Shown here piece after piece: positions 38,682-50,460 of a stretch of DNA of 64,000 nt (position 1 is the first letter of the stretch; the number at the start of each line of letters is the position of its first letter). The notes beneath the pieces were generated by a model. It had not been told where the DNA came from, did no database searches, and saw only the letters and a list, made by a program, of their open reading frames with translations. The position numbers and the translations under genes are program-made. The stretch is from Vibrio mimicus CAIM 602 (GTDB lineage: Bacteria; Pseudomonadota; Gammaproteobacteria; Enterobacterales; Vibrionaceae): the NCBI RefSeq assembly GCF_000338875.1, contig NZ_AOMO01000016.1, forward strand, positions 153,651 to 217,650, in the 5' to 3' direction.

Positions 38682-41600
38682 ATGGCTCTATACGATCCAA
38701 GTCTTGAAAAAGACAACTGTGGATTCGGCTTGATCGCGCACATGGAAGGGCAAGCCAGCCACAAACTCGTTCGTACCGCGATTTCAGCACTTGATCGCAT
38801 GACTCACCGTGGCGGCATCGCCGCCGATGGTAAAACCGGTGATGGCTGCGGTCTGTTGCTGCAAAAACCTGATTCTTATCTGCGCCTAATCGCAGAAGAA
38901 CAACATTGGAAACTCGGCAAACAGTACGCTATTGGCATGCTGTTTCTCAGCCGAGATGCGCAAAAAGCGCAACAGGCGCAGCAGATTGTTAATCAAGAAC
39001 TCGCTAAAGAGACCTTAAGTGTTGCGGGCTGGCGCAAAGTGCCGACCAACCCGAAAGTACTAGGCCCTATTGCCCTCGATTCCTTGCCAGATATTCAACA
39101 GGTGTTTATCTCAGCGCCTGCAGGTTGGCGTGAACGCGATGTTGAGCGCCGCCTTTATATCGCGCGCCGCCGGATTGAAAAGCAGATCACTGATGATCGT
39201 GATTTCTACATCTGTTCACTCTCCACGCAAGTGTTGGTCTACAAAGGCCTATGCATGCCAGCGGATTTACCGCGCTTTTATCTGGACTTAGCAGACCTAC
39301 GTATGGAATCGGCAATTTGCTTGTTCCACCAACGTTTTTCTACCAATACTCAGCCACGCTGGCCACTGGCTCAGCCGTTCCGCTATCTGGCACACAATGG
39401 GGAAATCAACACCATTGATGGTAACCGCCAGTGGGCACGCGCACGGGCTTATAAATTTGCTTCACCGCTGTTGCCGGATCTGCAAACCGCCGCTCCTTTT
39501 GTGAATGAAACCGGTTCTGACTCCTCAAGCTTAGATAACATGCTGGATCTGTTTTTAGCCGGCGGGATGGATATTTTCCGCGCGATGCGCATGCTAGTTC
39601 CACCTGCATGGCAAAACCATCCAGACATGGATCCGGATCTGCGTGCTTTCTACGATTTTAACTCTAAGCACATGGAGCCATGGGATGGCCCGGCCGGGAT
39701 CGTACTTTCTGATGGTCGCTACGCCGCATGTAACCTTGATCGCAACGGTCTGCGCCCTGCGCGTTATGTGATCACCAAAGATAAACTCATCACCCTCGCC
39801 TCAGAAGTCGGGATTTGGGATTACGCGCCGGATGAAGTTTCCGAAAAAGGCCGTGTTGGCCCCGGTGAACTGCTGGTGATCGATACTCGCAAAGGCAAAA
39901 TTTGGCAATCGAGCGAGATCGATAACGATCTGAAAAGTCGCCATCCGTATCTTGAATGGATGGAAAACAACGTTCACAAACTGACGCCATTCTCTGAATT
40001 GCCTGACGATCAAGTTGGTGAGCGCAGCTTCGACCAAGATCTGCTCAAAACTTACCAAAAGCAGTTTGCCATGAGCAACGAAGAGATCGATCAAGTGCTG
40101 CGTGTGCTTGGCGATATGGCGCAAGAAGCGGTCGGCTCAATGGGTGATGACACGCCGATGGCGGTGCTTTCTTCAAAAGAGCGCCTGATCAGCGATTACT
40201 TCCGCCAAAAATTTGCTCAGGTCACTAACCCACCGATCGACCCATTACGTGAAAAACATGTGATGTCGCTGGCCACCAGTATTGGCCAAGAGATGAACGT
40301 GTTTTGTGAAACTGATGGCCATGCGCATCGTGTGACATTTGGTTCGCCCGTATTGCTCTATTCAGATATGCAGCAACTGCTGACTTTGAGTGATCAGCAC
40401 TATCGCAACACGATTCTCGACATCAACTTCGATCCGCAAGAGAAAGATCTGAAGCGAGCCGTGCTCGATTTGTGTGATAAAGCAGAGCAAGTGGTGCGCG
40501 AAGGTACGGTATTGATCGTGCTTTCCGACCGCGCGTTAACGGCGGATCGCTTGCCGATCCCAGCCGCGATGGCAGTGGGTGCAGTGCAAGCGCGTCTGGT
40601 TGAAGCCAATTTACGCTGCGATGCCAACATTATTATTGAAACGGGTGCCGCGCGCGACCCACACCACTTTGCGGTGCTGATCGGCTTTGGTGCCACTGCC
40701 GTTTATCCTTACCTTGCCTACGAAACATTGGGCAAAATGATTGACGATGGCGCACTACAAAAAAGCTATCGTGAAGTGATGCAGAATTACCAATACGGCA
40801 TCAACAAAGGTCTGTACAAAATCATGTCCAAAATGGGCATTTCGACCGTTGCCTCTTATCGCTGCTCACAACTGTTTGAAGCCGTAGGTCTGCACCGCGA
40901 TGTGGTTGATCTCTGCTTTAAAGGGGTAACCACACGAATTCAAGGTGCGAACTTCGACGATTTTGAGCAAGATCTGTTCAACCTATCACGTAAGGCATGG
41001 GCAAAACGTAAGCCTCTCGAACACGGCGGTTTACTCAAATACGTTCACGGTGGCGAATACCACGCCTACAACCCAGATGTGGTTGGCACACTACAAAAAG
41101 CGGTGAAATCTGGCGAAACGGTGGATTACCGTGACTTTGCGAAACAAGTCAACCAGCGCCCTGTGGCCATGCTACGTGATTTGCTACGTTTGAAAACCTC
41201 GGATAAACCGCTGCCACTGGAGCATATTGAGCCCGCTAGCGATCTCTACAAACGCTTTGACTCCGCGGCGATGTCGATTGGCGCGTTGAGCCCAGAAGCC
41301 CACGAAGCGTTGGCCACCGCGATGAACCGCTTAGGCGGCTATTCCAACTCAGGTGAAGGCGGTGAAGACCCACGCCGTTTTGGCACCGAACGTAACTCGC
41401 GTATCAAGCAAGTCGCTTCTGGCCGCTTCGGGGTAACGCCGCACTATTTAACCAATGCCGATGTGCTGCAAATTAAAGTCGCTCAAGGGGCAAAACCCGG
41501 TGAAGGTGGCCAGCTTCCGGGGCACAAGGTTACTGCGGAGATCGCGAAACTGCGTTATTCCGTTCCCGGAGTGACCTTGATTTCACCGCCGCCGCATCAC

Positions 41601-43145
41601 GATATTTACTCGATTGAAGATTTGGCGCAGCTGATTTTCGATCTTAAACAGATCAACCCGAAAGCCTTGGTCTCGGTCAAGCTAGTTTCTGAGCCTGGCG
41701 TCGGCACAATTGCCACTGGTGTTGCGAAAGCCTATGCCGACCTTATCACCATCTCAGGCTATGACGGCGGCACCGCAGCCAGCCCACTGACTTCCGTTAA
41801 ATATGCGGGAAGTCCGTGGGAACTTGGCTTGGCGGAAACTCAGCAAGCACTGGTCGCCAACGGTCTGCGTCACAAGATCCGACTGCAAGTCGATGGCGGT
41901 TTTAAAACCGGGCTCGACGTGATCAAAGGTGCGATTTTAGGGGCGGAAAGTTTTGGTTTTGGTACTGCGCCTATGGTCGCGATGGGGTGTAAATTTCTGC
42001 GTATCTGCCACCTCAACAACTGCGCAACCGGTGTGGCAACGCAGGATGAAACTCTGCGTAAAGACTACTTCAAAGGTCTGCCAGAAATGGTGATGAACTA
42101 TTTCAAAGGCTTAGCAGATGAAGTGCGCGGTTATCTGGCCGAGTTAGGCGTTGAGAAACTCACTGATCTCATCGGCCGTACCGATCTACTGGAAGTGGTA
42201 GAAGGCATGACCGCGAAACAGAGCAAACTGGATCTCTCCGATCTGCTTGAGGCACCAGTGTCACCGCAAAATCTGCCACTGTACTGCACCGAACCCAACA
42301 CGCCGTTTGACAAAGGTGCGCTTAACCTGCAGATCGTGGAAGATGCTTTGGCTGCGGTGGAAAAACAGCAATCGCTGGAACTCTATTACAACGTGATCAA
42401 CACCGACCGCTCGATTGGCGCGCGCCTGTCTGGAGAAATTGCCAAACGCTACGGTAACGTGGGGGTGGCCACCTCTCCGATCAAGCTCGTACTCAACGGC
42501 ACGGCTGGCCAATCTTTTGGGGTGTGGAACGCAGGTGGTCTGGAGCTATATCTGACTGGCGATGCCAACGACTATGTGGGTAAAGGCATGGCGGGTGGCA
42601 AAATTGTTATCCGTCCTCATCTGGGTACTGCATTTGCGTGTAACGAAGCGACCATTATCGGTAACACCTGCTTGTATGGTGCAACGGGCGGTAAACTGTT
42701 TGCAGCAGGTAAAGCAGGCGAGCGTTTTGCGGTGCGTAACTCAGGTACGATTGCCGTGATTGAAGGTGCGGGTGATAACGCCTGCGAATACATGACCGGT
42801 GGTATCGTTGCCATTTTGGGCGCAACCGGCGTGAACTTTGGCGCGGGCATGACCGGCGGTTTTGCTTACGTACTGGATGAAAATGGCGATTTCCAAGGTC
42901 GTGTTAACGATGAATCCGTTGAGGCGGTGGCTTTGACCGATCTGTATATCCACCAAGAACATCTGCGCGGCCTGATTGCTGAGCACCTTGAAGAAACCGG
43001 TTCAGCGCACGCAGAACAGATTTTGGCGAACTTTGATGAATGGATTCCGAAGTTCTATCTGATTAAACCACAAGCAGCGGACCTACGTACCCTGCTCGGC
43101 CATCAGAGCCGCAGCGCAGCTGAACTGCGCGTGCAAGCACAATAA
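38682..43145 (+). CDS. gltB: Glutamate synthase large subunit, copy 2 (E. coli type)
   Basis: Same reaction as copy 1. The 1487-residue protein follows E. coli GltB closely from start ([20 protein letters not shown], nucleophile C13) to end ([14 protein letters not shown]). Visible are the glutaminase domain, [11 protein letters not shown] and [14 protein letters not shown] of the FMN domain, 3Fe-4S cysteines in [15 protein letters not shown] and the beta-helix with [19 protein letters not shown] precedes the ATG. It lies in an operon with gltD copy 2, 18 bp apart. Having two full glutamate synthase sets next to each other is unusual and suggests different regulation or electron donor use. 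Confidence 0.98.
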   Translation: MALYDPSLEKDNCGFGLIAHMEGQASHKLVRTAISALDRMTHRGGIAADGKTGDGCGLLLQKPDSYLRLIAEEQHWKLGKQYAIGMLFLSRDAQKAQQAQQIVNQELAKETLSVAGWRKVPTNPKVLGPIALDSLPDIQQVFISAPAGWRERDVERRLYIARRRIEKQITDDRDFYICSLSTQVLVYKGLCMPADLPRFYLDLADLRMESAICLFHQRFSTNTQPRWPLAQPFRYLAHNGEINTIDGNRQWARARAYKFASPLLPDLQTAAPFVNETGSDSSSLDNMLDLFLAGGMDIFRAMRMLVPPAWQNHPDMDPDLRAFYDFNSKHMEPWDGPAGIVLSDGRYAACNLDRNGLRPARYVITKDKLITLASEVGIWDYAPDEVSEKGRVGPGELLVIDTRKGKIWQSSEIDNDLKSRHPYLEWMENNVHKLTPFSELPDDQVGERSFDQDLLKTYQKQFAMSNEEIDQVLRVLGDMAQEAVGSMGDDTPMAVLSSKERLISDYFRQKFAQVTNPPIDPLREKHVMSLATSIGQEMNVFCETDGHAHRVTFGSPVLLYSDMQQLLTLSDQHYRNTILDINFDPQEKDLKRAVLDLCDKAEQVVREGTVLIVLSDRALTADRLPIPAAMAVGAVQARLVEANLRCDANIIIETGAARDPHHFAVLIGFGATAVYPYLAYETLGKMIDDGALQKSYREVMQNYQYGINKGLYKIMSKMGISTVASYRCSQLFEAVGLHRDVVDLCFKGVTTRIQGANFDDFEQDLFNLSRKAWAKRKPLEHGGLLKYVHGGEYHAYNPDVVGTLQKAVKSGETVDYRDFAKQVNQRPVAMLRDLLRLKTSDKPLPLEHIEPASDLYKRFDSAAMSIGALSPEAHEALATAMNRLGGYSNSGEGGEDPRRFGTERNSRIKQVASGRFGVTPHYLTNADVLQIKVAQGAKPGEGGQLPGHKVTAEIAKLRYSVPGVTLISPPPHHDIYSIEDLAQLIFDLKQINPKALVSVKLVSEPGVGTIATGVAKAYADLITISGYDGGTAASPLTSVKYAGSPWELGLAETQQALVANGLRHKIRLQVDGGFKTGLDVIKGAILGAESFGFGTAPMVAMGCKFLRICHLNNCATGVATQDETLRKDYFKGLPEMVMNYFKGLADEVRGYLAELGVEKLTDLIGRTDLLEVVEGMTAKQSKLDLSDLLEAPVSPQNLPLYCTEPNTPFDKGALNLQIVEDALAAVEKQQSLELYYNVINTDRSIGARLSGEIAKRYGNVGVATSPIKLVLNGTAGQSFGVWNAGGLELYLTGDANDYVGKGMAGGKIVIRPHLGTAFACNEATIIGNTCLYGATGGKLFAAGKAGERFAVRNSGTIAVIEGAGDNACEYMTGGIVAILGATGVNFGAGMTGGFAYVLDENGDFQGRVNDESVEAVALTDLYIHQEHLRGLIAEHLEETGSAHAEQILANFDEWIPKFYLIKPQAADLRTLLGHQSRSAAELRVQAQ

Positions 43146-43160
43146 TTGGAAGGAGCCTGA

Positions 43161-44576
<1,416 letters not shown>

Positions 44577-44610
44577 CTCACACTTTTACGAGAACATTTG
44601 CGCAAACAAC

Positions 44611-44642
44611 AAAGGATTCATAGTGTTATGGATCCTTTTTTA
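44611..44642 (+). terminator. Intrinsic terminator of the second gltBD operon
   Basis: AAAGGAT-T-CATA pairs with TATG-G-ATCCTTT (one mismatch), followed by a T run. It lies 34 bp after the gltD stop. Confidence 0.85.
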
Positions 44643-44682
44643 TATTTGCTACCTATAATGAGCACAAAATATATTGATATAT

Positions 44683-44802
44683 GCCCAAACGACTTGGAGT
44701 TGCAGGTAGGCGCAGTAAGTTTATCCCTATAAGCATAGATAAATTCTCTGGTTAGGGTGAGCAAACATAGCCAACCTCACGGTGACTTCATGTAGGAAGG
44801 GG
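44683..44802. repeat. Vibrio-type dispersed intergenic repeat, about 120 bp
   Basis: It starts GCCCAAACGACTTGGAGTTG, runs on into CAGGTAGGCG, carries a central AAGCATAGATAAATTCTCTG and GGTGAGCAAACATAGCCAAC, and ends GGTGACTTCATGTAGGAAGG. This arrangement matches a repeat I recall between genes throughout Vibrio genomes. It is the best preserved of four copies or remnants in the window. It carries no gene and sits directly before the DUF1499 lipoprotein gene. Confidence 0.6.
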
Positions 44803-44831
44803 ATAACAAAGATGAGAGTGAGCCTTTCACC

Positions 44832-45266
44832 ATGCATCCATCACTTTATGCTGCTATTGCTGCTTTCTCGCTTACCGCCTGTAGTCAGGGAGTTGCCCCA
44901 ATGGAAGACCGCACAGCCATCCCTTGTGCCGACAAGCCGAACTGTGTTTCTACTCAAGATGAGCGCGATAAGTTTAACCTAGCGCCGTTTATCTTACGCC
45001 CCGGAGTCACCATTGACCAAGTGGAGCGCGTAGCACTCTCCCTCTCCGGAGCCAGCACTGCTGAAAAAAATGCCCAATATTTACGTATCGAATGTACTTC
45101 GAGTGTGTTCCGTTTTGTTGATGATCTAGAGCTAAAAATTCAGCAAGATCATTTATGGGTGCGTTCCGAATCACGTATTGGTTACAGCGATTTTGGGGTT
45201 AATCGTCGCCGCGCTGAAGAGTTGCGCGAAAAGCTCACGCTGTCAGGTTTACTTGAGCAACCCTAA
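44832..45266 (+). CDS. DUF1499 family lipoprotein
   Basis: A 144-residue protein with a short lipoprotein signal: hydrophobic AAIAAFSLTAC with a lipobox LTAC (Cys17), then a mature part with PCADKPNCVSTQ, the usual DUF1499 start, and FRFVDDLELKI...SRIGYSDFGVNRRRAEELR. Proteins of this family are membrane-attached and of unknown function. The start ATG 44832 gives the expected signal length; GTGAG lies upstream. It is followed 71 bp later by mtnN on the same strand. Confidence 0.85.
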   Translation: MHPSLYAAIAAFSLTACSQGVAPMEDRTAIPCADKPNCVSTQDERDKFNLAPFILRPGVTIDQVERVALSLSGASTAEKNAQYLRIECTSSVFRFVDDLELKIQQDHLWVRSESRIGYSDFGVNRRRAEELREKLTLSGLLEQP

Positions 45267-45337
45267 CCTCGATCCGCTAAGGGCGCTCATGATACACTGC
45301 GGCCTGTTTTCCTATTGATAGATGAAAGAGAGCCCCT

Positions 45338-46033
45338 ATGAAAATCGGCATCATCGGCGCAATGCAACAAGAAGTCGCCATCCTGAAAGATCTCATCGAA
45401 GACGTGCAAGAAGTTAACCAAGCCGGTTGTACTTTTTACAGCGGTCGAATCCTAGGTGTCGACGTCGTATTACTGCAATCGGGCATAGGTAAAGTCGCTG
45501 CTGCATTGGGTACAACCTTGCTGATCAGCCAGTACGCGCCAGATGTAGTGATCAACACAGGCTCTGCCGGCGGTTTTGATGCCAGCCTGAATGTCGGTGA
45601 TGTCGTGATCTCAACCGAAGTTCGCCATCACGATGCCGATGTGACCGCATTTGGTTATGAGATTGGCCAAATGGCAGGCCAACCGGCTGCATTCAAAGCA
45701 GACGAGAAATTAATGACAGTGGCAGAACAAGCATTGGCTAACTTGCCAGATACCCATGCGGTTCGCGGCTTGATTTGTACTGGTGATGCGTTTGTGTGTA
45801 CGGCTGAACGTCAAAGCTTTATCCGTCAACATTTCCCAACCGTTGTTGCGGTGGAAATGGAAGCATCAGCAATCGCGCAAACTTGTCATCAATTCAAAGT
45901 TCCATTTGTTGTGGTACGCGCTATTTCTGACGTTGCCGATAAAGAATCACCAATGTCGTTTGAAGAGTTCCTGCCGCTGGCAGCACAAAGCTCTTCAGCT
46001 ATGGTGCTGAAAATGGTTGAACTGCTCAAGTAA
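45338..46033 (+). CDS. mtnN: MTA/SAH nucleosidase MtnN (Pfs)
   Basis: Hydrolyses 5'-methylthioadenosine and S-adenosylhomocysteine, feeding methionine salvage and the LuxS/AI-2 pathway. The 231-residue enzyme starts [20 protein letters not shown] (catalytic Glu12) and includes [32 protein letters not shown] and AISDVADK (catalytic Asp). GAGAG lies upstream. Followed 12 bp later by the cbiB-like gene and then btuF; mtnN next to btuF is also the E. coli layout. Confidence 0.97.
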   Translation: MKIGIIGAMQQEVAILKDLIEDVQEVNQAGCTFYSGRILGVDVVLLQSGIGKVAAALGTTLLISQYAPDVVINTGSAGGFDASLNVGDVVISTEVRHHDADVTAFGYEIGQMAGQPAAFKADEKLMTVAEQALANLPDTHAVRGLICTGDAFVCTAERQSFIRQHFPTVVAVEMEASAIAQTCHQFKVPFVVVRAISDVADKESPMSFEEFLPLAAQSSSAMVLKMVELLK

Positions 46034-46045
46034 GCGAGCCGATTG

Positions 46046-46999
46046 ATGGAAACTTGGTTTTCCCACCTTTATGCCAATGGTGCGCTCCTCGTCATGTGGG
46101 GTGCACTACTGTTTCATTTGCTGCTGCCCATTCCTTATGCCGCGCATCCGGTGACTTTGTGGCACAAATTTGCAGAACTGCTGGCAAGTAAAGTGAATAC
46201 ACCGGCCAGTTATGCGCAAAATCTACTTTCCGGTTCCTTAGCATGGGGACTGATGATTTTCCCTACCCTTGCGCTACTTTGGGCACTCAAACCTCTGGTG
46301 TGGCATCCCCAATTCTTTGATTTGGCACTGCTCCTGCTGGCATTGGACTGGCGACGTCAGGAAACACTCGCTAACCAGTTGGCACAAGCTCTGGCAAAAG
46401 AAGATAAACCGCAAGCGCGTACTCTGCTGCAACCCTTTGTAAACCGTCAAACCACAACGCTTTCAGCGCTTGGGCTTGGAAAAGCCGGAGTTGAAACTCT
46501 CGTTATGGGGTTTGGCCGCAATGTGGTTGGGGTACTATTTTGGTATGGACTGCTTGGTGGCAGTGGGGCTTTGGTGTATCGCTTGGTCGCTGAATTGGCT
46601 CGAGCTTGGTCTCCTTCTCGCACCATATACCAACCTTTTGGTTTACCCGCAGTACGCATTCTCGCTTTACTCGACTGGCTTCCTCTACGCTTATTCAGCT
46701 TATTGGTAATTTTCGGAAAACAAGCAAGCACTGTTCTCAAAGCCGTTTTGGAGCAAAGCCGCAGTTGGCCGCTACCCGGCCCCGCTTGGTTACTATGTGC
46801 CGTCGGCAATAAATTACAACTCTCTTTGGGAGGGCCTGCGATTTATGGTGAGCAAAAAAGTGTGCGCGCCAAAATTGGCGGTCGTATTGCCCCTGCGGCT
46901 ATTCATATTTCTCAAGTACAAAGTCTGATCGCATGGCGTATTTTCGTTTGGATTGCGCTGGAAAGCTTACTGTTACTGCTCATTTATCGCGGAGTATAA
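46046..46999 (+). CDS. cbiB: CbiB/CobD-family cobalamin biosynthesis membrane protein
   Basis: About 317 residues with several membrane segments (for example LLVMWGALLFHLLLPIPYA and a C-terminal IFVWIALESLLLLLIY). The family makes adenosylcobinamide phosphate by attaching aminopropanol phosphate. The FGRNVVGVLFWYGLLGG and GGPAIYGEQKSVRAKIGG stretches are consistent with it. As the window shows no other corrinoid synthesis genes, a role in cobinamide salvage fits, next to the B12-binding btuF. It overlaps neither neighbour, and btuF starts on the next base. A TTG one codon upstream is in frame. Confidence 0.85.
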   Translation: METWFSHLYANGALLVMWGALLFHLLLPIPYAAHPVTLWHKFAELLASKVNTPASYAQNLLSGSLAWGLMIFPTLALLWALKPLVWHPQFFDLALLLLALDWRRQETLANQLAQALAKEDKPQARTLLQPFVNRQTTTLSALGLGKAGVETLVMGFGRNVVGVLFWYGLLGGSGALVYRLVAELARAWSPSRTIYQPFGLPAVRILALLDWLPLRLFSLLVIFGKQASTVLKAVLEQSRSWPLPGPAWLLCAVGNKLQLSLGGPAIYGEQKSVRAKIGGRIAPAAIHISQVQSLIAWRIFVWIALESLLLLLIYRGV

Positions 47000-47829
47000 A
47001 TGTCTTTTCCCCAGTTGATTGCCTTCACTTTTCTATTCATCACGCCAAGATTATTTGCCGCACCTTTTCCGGCTGAGCGCGTAATCAGCCTTGCACCCCA
47101 TGCTACTGAAATTGCCTATGCCGCAGGTTTAGGTGATAAATTGGTCGCCGTCAGTGAGTACAGTGATTACCCACCTGCAGCACTGAAACTGGAGCGAGTC
47201 GCCAATCACCAAACCATCAATATCGAGAAGATTCTGACTCTCAAACCGGATTTGATCATTGCTTGGCCTTCGGGAAATCCCCCTCGTGAATTGGCCAAAC
47301 TGCGCCAACTCGGCATTACCATTTATGATTCGCAAACACGAACGCTCGATGAAATCGCCAATAATATCGAAGCACTCAGCCAGTATGCGGCCAATCCTGA
47401 AGTGGGTAAGCAAGCCGCAAACAACTTTCGACAACGTTTGCAAAACTTGCGTGAGCAATACTCGACCAACCAACCGGTGCGCTATTTTTATCAGCTCAGT
47501 GAAAAACCGATTATCACTCTCGCCCAAGGGTACTGGCCAAGTGAGGTCTTCAACTTATGTGGTGGCGAAAATATCTTTGTCGACAGTGCAGCCCCTACCC
47601 ACAAGTAAGCATTGAGCAAGTTCTGGTCAAGCAACCGGATGTGATCTTTACCTCTCCCCATGCCATGGCGAATGGTCATATGTGGCAAGCGTGGAAAACT
47701 CAGCTCAAAGCGGTAGAAAAAGAACAAGTCTGGGCGCTCAATTCCGACTGGCTAAACCGCCCAACACCAAGAACGTTAGATGCGGTTGAACAAGTGTGTC
47801 AGTACCTCAAAATTGCACAAAAGCAGTAA
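47000..47829 (+). pseudogene. btuF: Vitamin B12-binding protein BtuF, frameshifted
   Basis: Periplasmic B12-binding protein for the BtuCD importer. The first frame (47000-47608) has a signal peptide ending FAAP and the N-terminal lobe RVISLAPHATEIAYAAGLGD. It then breaks at FVDSAAPTHK and stops. The rest of the protein (PYPQVSIEQVLVKQPDVIF onward to 47829) is in the -1 frame. Adding one C to the CCCC run at 47592-47595 restores a continuous protein of about 276 residues, the family length. GGAG precedes the ATG. The loss would remove most of the C-terminal lobe. A sequencing error is also possible. Confidence 0.85.
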
Positions 47830-47894
47830 CTCCAGCGGACAAAATCTCGTAAAATCCGCCCGAATTTGCCTCCTCTATTCATAGTGAGACAGCC

Positions 47895-48515
47895 TTGGAT
47901 ACTTCTCTGCTTTATCTGATTGATATGTTTGGTACCGCGGTATTTGCGGTTTCTGGTGTGCTCTTGGCTGGACGCCTCAAAATGGATCCCTTCGGGGTTA
48001 TGGTACTCGCCAGTGTTACGGCGATTGGTGGCGGAACGATTCGCGATATGGCGTTAGGGGCGACACCTGTTTTCTGGATCAAAGACACCAATTATTTATG
48101 GGTGATTATGATCACCTGTGCACTGACTATGTTGTTGGTGCGTCGCCCGAAGAGACTCGCATGGTGGATTCTGCCCGTCAGTGATGCGATCGGTTTAGCC
48201 GTATTCGTTGGGATTGGGGTTGAAAAAGCATTGATCTACCAAGATTCGGCATTAATTGCTGTGATCATGGGTGTGATCACCGGCTGCGGTGGCGGCATAA
48301 TTCGTGATGTGTTAGCCCGAGAAATCCCTATGGTGCTGCGCAGTGAAGTTTACGCGACGGCCTGTATTATCGGCGGTATTTTCCATACTACCGCACTGGC
48401 AATGGGTTATAGCAGTTCAACCGCTCTGTTATCAGGCGTGTTCACAACTTTACTCATCCGCCTTGGTGCGATCCGTTGGCATCTTTCTCTGCCCACTTTT
48501 GCCCTGACGAAATAG
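47895..48515 (+). CDS. TRIC-type (YadS family) membrane channel protein
   Basis: A 206-residue inner-membrane protein with seven hydrophobic segments and two glycine-rich repeats, TAIGGGTIRDMALG and TGCGGGIIRDVLARE. These mark the UPF0126/TRIC family of trimeric cation channels. E. coli YadS lies next to btuF as well. The start appears to be TTG at 47895 (MDTSLLYLIDMFG), which aligns with YadS; the first in-frame ATG would cut into the first membrane helix. Physiological role in bacteria is not established. Confidence 0.9.
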   Translation: MDTSLLYLIDMFGTAVFAVSGVLLAGRLKMDPFGVMVLASVTAIGGGTIRDMALGATPVFWIKDTNYLWVIMITCALTMLLVRRPKRLAWWILPVSDAIGLAVFVGIGVEKALIYQDSALIAVIMGVITGCGGGIIRDVLAREIPMVLRSEVYATACIIGGIFHTTALAMGYSSSTALLSGVFTTLLIRLGAIRWHLSLPTFALTK

Positions 48516-48523
48516 CTCAATTG

Positions 48524-48552
48524 GCTCCCCACCGCTCAACGGTGGGGAGCCT
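48524..48552 (+). terminator. Strong hairpin after the TRIC gene
   Basis: A perfect 12-bp GC-rich stem GGCTCCCCACCG / CGGTGGGGAGCC with loop CTCAA. The tail TCCTTCTG is only weakly T-rich, so it may act as a 3' stability hairpin or a weak terminator. Confidence 0.7.
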
Positions 48553-48667
48553 CCTTCTGTAAATTCATTCCTTCTCTAGTCTAAGCTTACTTTGTGAGCT
48601 TGAATCACGACCTGACTTTGGATTCCACATACAATTCAAAGCATCTATTCCTGTTTGTCATCAAAGC

Positions 48668-49528
48668 ATGTTACTCGAAGGCATTGAAACCCTGCTGGTA
48701 CTCAGCAAAGAAAAAACCATGAGCCGAACAGGCAGCCAGCTCTACATTAGCCAATCGGCGGTTAGCAAACGTATTGCTAATTTAGAGAAAAAACTGGGGA
48801 AGAAACTGATTGTCCCAGCCGGAAGACACATCAAATTAACTGCTGATGCCGAACAGTTGATTGCCAGCATTGGCCCGACCTTTAATGAGTTACATGGACT
48901 GATCTTTGAGCAGCAAACACTGGAAGACAACACCCCCATTCGCATGGATTGCTCAGAAACCTTGGTGGCGGGTTATCTTGGGGAGACGATGGGGCGCTAT
49001 CGCCAGCAGGATCCGCACCTTGTGATCACCACCAACCACACCCCAAGAATTGTCGAAAATGTGCAGTCAGGTAAAGCAACCTTGGGATTCTGTGCAGGTT
49101 ACCTACCCGCCAATCATGGTTTATTAACTTTCCACTTAGGTGATGAACCTTTTACTGTTGTCAGCAAAGAAGCTCTGCACTCACTGCCAAATGAGTTGAT
49201 TACCAATGATTTAGCTAATCCCTCGAACACCTATCAAGCTGCCATGCTGCACAAACAAGGTATTCGTCCTGCGATGGAAATGGATTCTTATACTGCTGCC
49301 GCTCAGTTAGCCCTCGGCGGTATGTTGCCCGCTTTGGTGCCACGCTCGATAGTGAGCACACTGAAAATTGAACCACACTATTGCTTTGATTTTGAAGAAC
49401 TCGCCGACCTCAGTCGGCCAATTCATATTTGCCTGCGCGCCAGTCGTTATCGCAGTGCTAGAGTCCAAGCATTGATAACAGCGCTGCATGATGCTGTTCC
49501 CAAAGCAGTTTTAGCGCCATCAACATAG
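48668..49528 (+). CDS. LysR-family transcriptional regulator
   Basis: A 286-residue LTTR. The N-terminal winged helix-turn-helix (about 3-60) includes KTMSRTGSQLYISQSAVSKRI; the periplasmic-binding-protein-like effector domain covers about 85-280. Target and effector are unknown. The convergent neighbour is a TauE/SafE permease whose 3' end overlaps this gene by 71 bp, so the pair may be related in function, though LTTRs usually regulate divergent rather than convergent genes. No ribosome site stands out; the start is chosen from the usual position of the helix-turn-helix. Confidence 0.9.
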   Translation: MLLEGIETLLVLSKEKTMSRTGSQLYISQSAVSKRIANLEKKLGKKLIVPAGRHIKLTADAEQLIASIGPTFNELHGLIFEQQTLEDNTPIRMDCSETLVAGYLGETMGRYRQQDPHLVITTNHTPRIVENVQSGKATLGFCAGYLPANHGLLTFHLGDEPFTVVSKEALHSLPNELITNDLANPSNTYQAAMLHKQGIRPAMEMDSYTAAAQLALGGMLPALVPRSIVSTLKIEPHYCFDFEELADLSRPIHICLRASRYRSARVQALITALHDAVPKAVLAPST

Positions 49529-50243
49529 ACATGGTGATCACCAAAGGCCGAATCCAACGCTGCCCTTTGCTGATCACGACTTTCGCGCCCATACGAGCAC
49601 CGATAAATCCGCCTACCGCCATGGTTAAGCCAATTTCCCAAATCGGCAAACCTGCGATTAAGAAAAAGGTCAAAGCGGCAATATTGGAAGTGAAATTCAG
49701 CACTTTGGTACGCGCGGTGGCTTCAACCAAACCGAAATGCCCCAAAGCGACAAAACAGACGGTAAAAATTGAGCCAGTACCGGGGCCAAAAAAGCCATCA
49801 TAAAAACCGATACCAAAACCCACGGTGAAAGCAAACGCGGTTTCGGATAAAGGTGCTGGACCACTGTGGGTTTTTGTTGTCGGTGCCAGTAAGAAATAGA
49901 GCGAGATACCGAGCAGTAATATAGGGATGAGGCTGGTCAGCAAAGTCGCATCAATATATTGCACCGCTTCTGCACCAAGCGCCGCGCCGACAAAAGTACA
50001 AGCAATTGCCAGTCGCATCGCTTTCAGGCTCACTACGCCTTTACGTACAAAATAGAGGGTGGCAGAAAAGCTACCAAACGAACTTTGTAGCTTATTGGTG
50101 GCTAAGGCTTGTGTTGGCGGCACACCTGCCGCAAGCAAAGCAGGCAAGGTCAGCAAACCGCCACCGCCCGCCATTGCATCAATGAATCCTGCAATCCCTG
50201 CAACCAAAAACAGCAGACCTAATACTTCCAGTGAAAGTTCCAT
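49458..50243 (-). CDS. TauE/SafE family permease (YfcA-like)
   Basis: A 261-residue inner-membrane protein with about 8 hydrophobic segments. The family signatures GFIDAMAGGGGLLTLPALLAAG (N-terminal repeat) and GFGIGFYDGFFGPGTGS (C-terminal repeat) are present. These proteins are thought to export or import sulfur-containing or other small anions; the substrate is not known here. The last 71 bp lie antisense to the end of the LysR gene, and the frame there remains intact in both. ATG at 50243 gives the expected N-terminus. Confidence 0.92.
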   Translation of the reverse strand: MELSLEVLGLLFLVAGIAGFIDAMAGGGGLLTLPALLAAGVPPTQALATNKLQSSFGSFSATLYFVRKGVVSLKAMRLAIACTFVGAALGAEAVQYIDATLLTSLIPILLLGISLYFLLAPTTKTHSGPAPLSETAFAFTVGFGIGFYDGFFGPGTGSIFTVCFVALGHFGLVEATARTKVLNFTSNIAALTFFLIAGLPIWEIGLTMAVGGFIGARMGAKVVISKGQRWIRPLVITMSMLMALKLLWEQHHAALLSMLGL

Positions 50244-50390
50244 TTCTTATCAACGCATTGAACAATAAAACCCAACAGTAACACTGCTGAAAAAGTGAAA
50301 ACAGCGAAACACAAGACGACAACCTATTCCCATTTTTCATCAATCAACATTCAGGATGAAATAAGCAAAGATCGGGGAGATTCAAAAATA

Positions 50391-50446
50391 AAAAAGCCCG
50401 CTGACGAGCGGGCAAAGAGGTTGTCAGAGAGGCCTTGAGCCTCTCT
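50391..50446 (-). terminator. carAB operon terminator, two hairpins
   Basis: On the minus strand AGAGAGGC / GCCTCTCT (50426-50446) comes first. GCCCGCT / AGCGGGC (50396-50413) follows with a TTTTTT tail. The second is the classic terminator; the first lies just after the carB stop. Confidence 0.92.
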
Positions 50447-50460
50447 TGTTGTAATACCAA

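Noticed and set aside
44782..44982. 66-residue frame overlapping the DUF1499 gene
   Set aside because: It is in another frame of a recognisable lipoprotein gene and partly inside the repeat.
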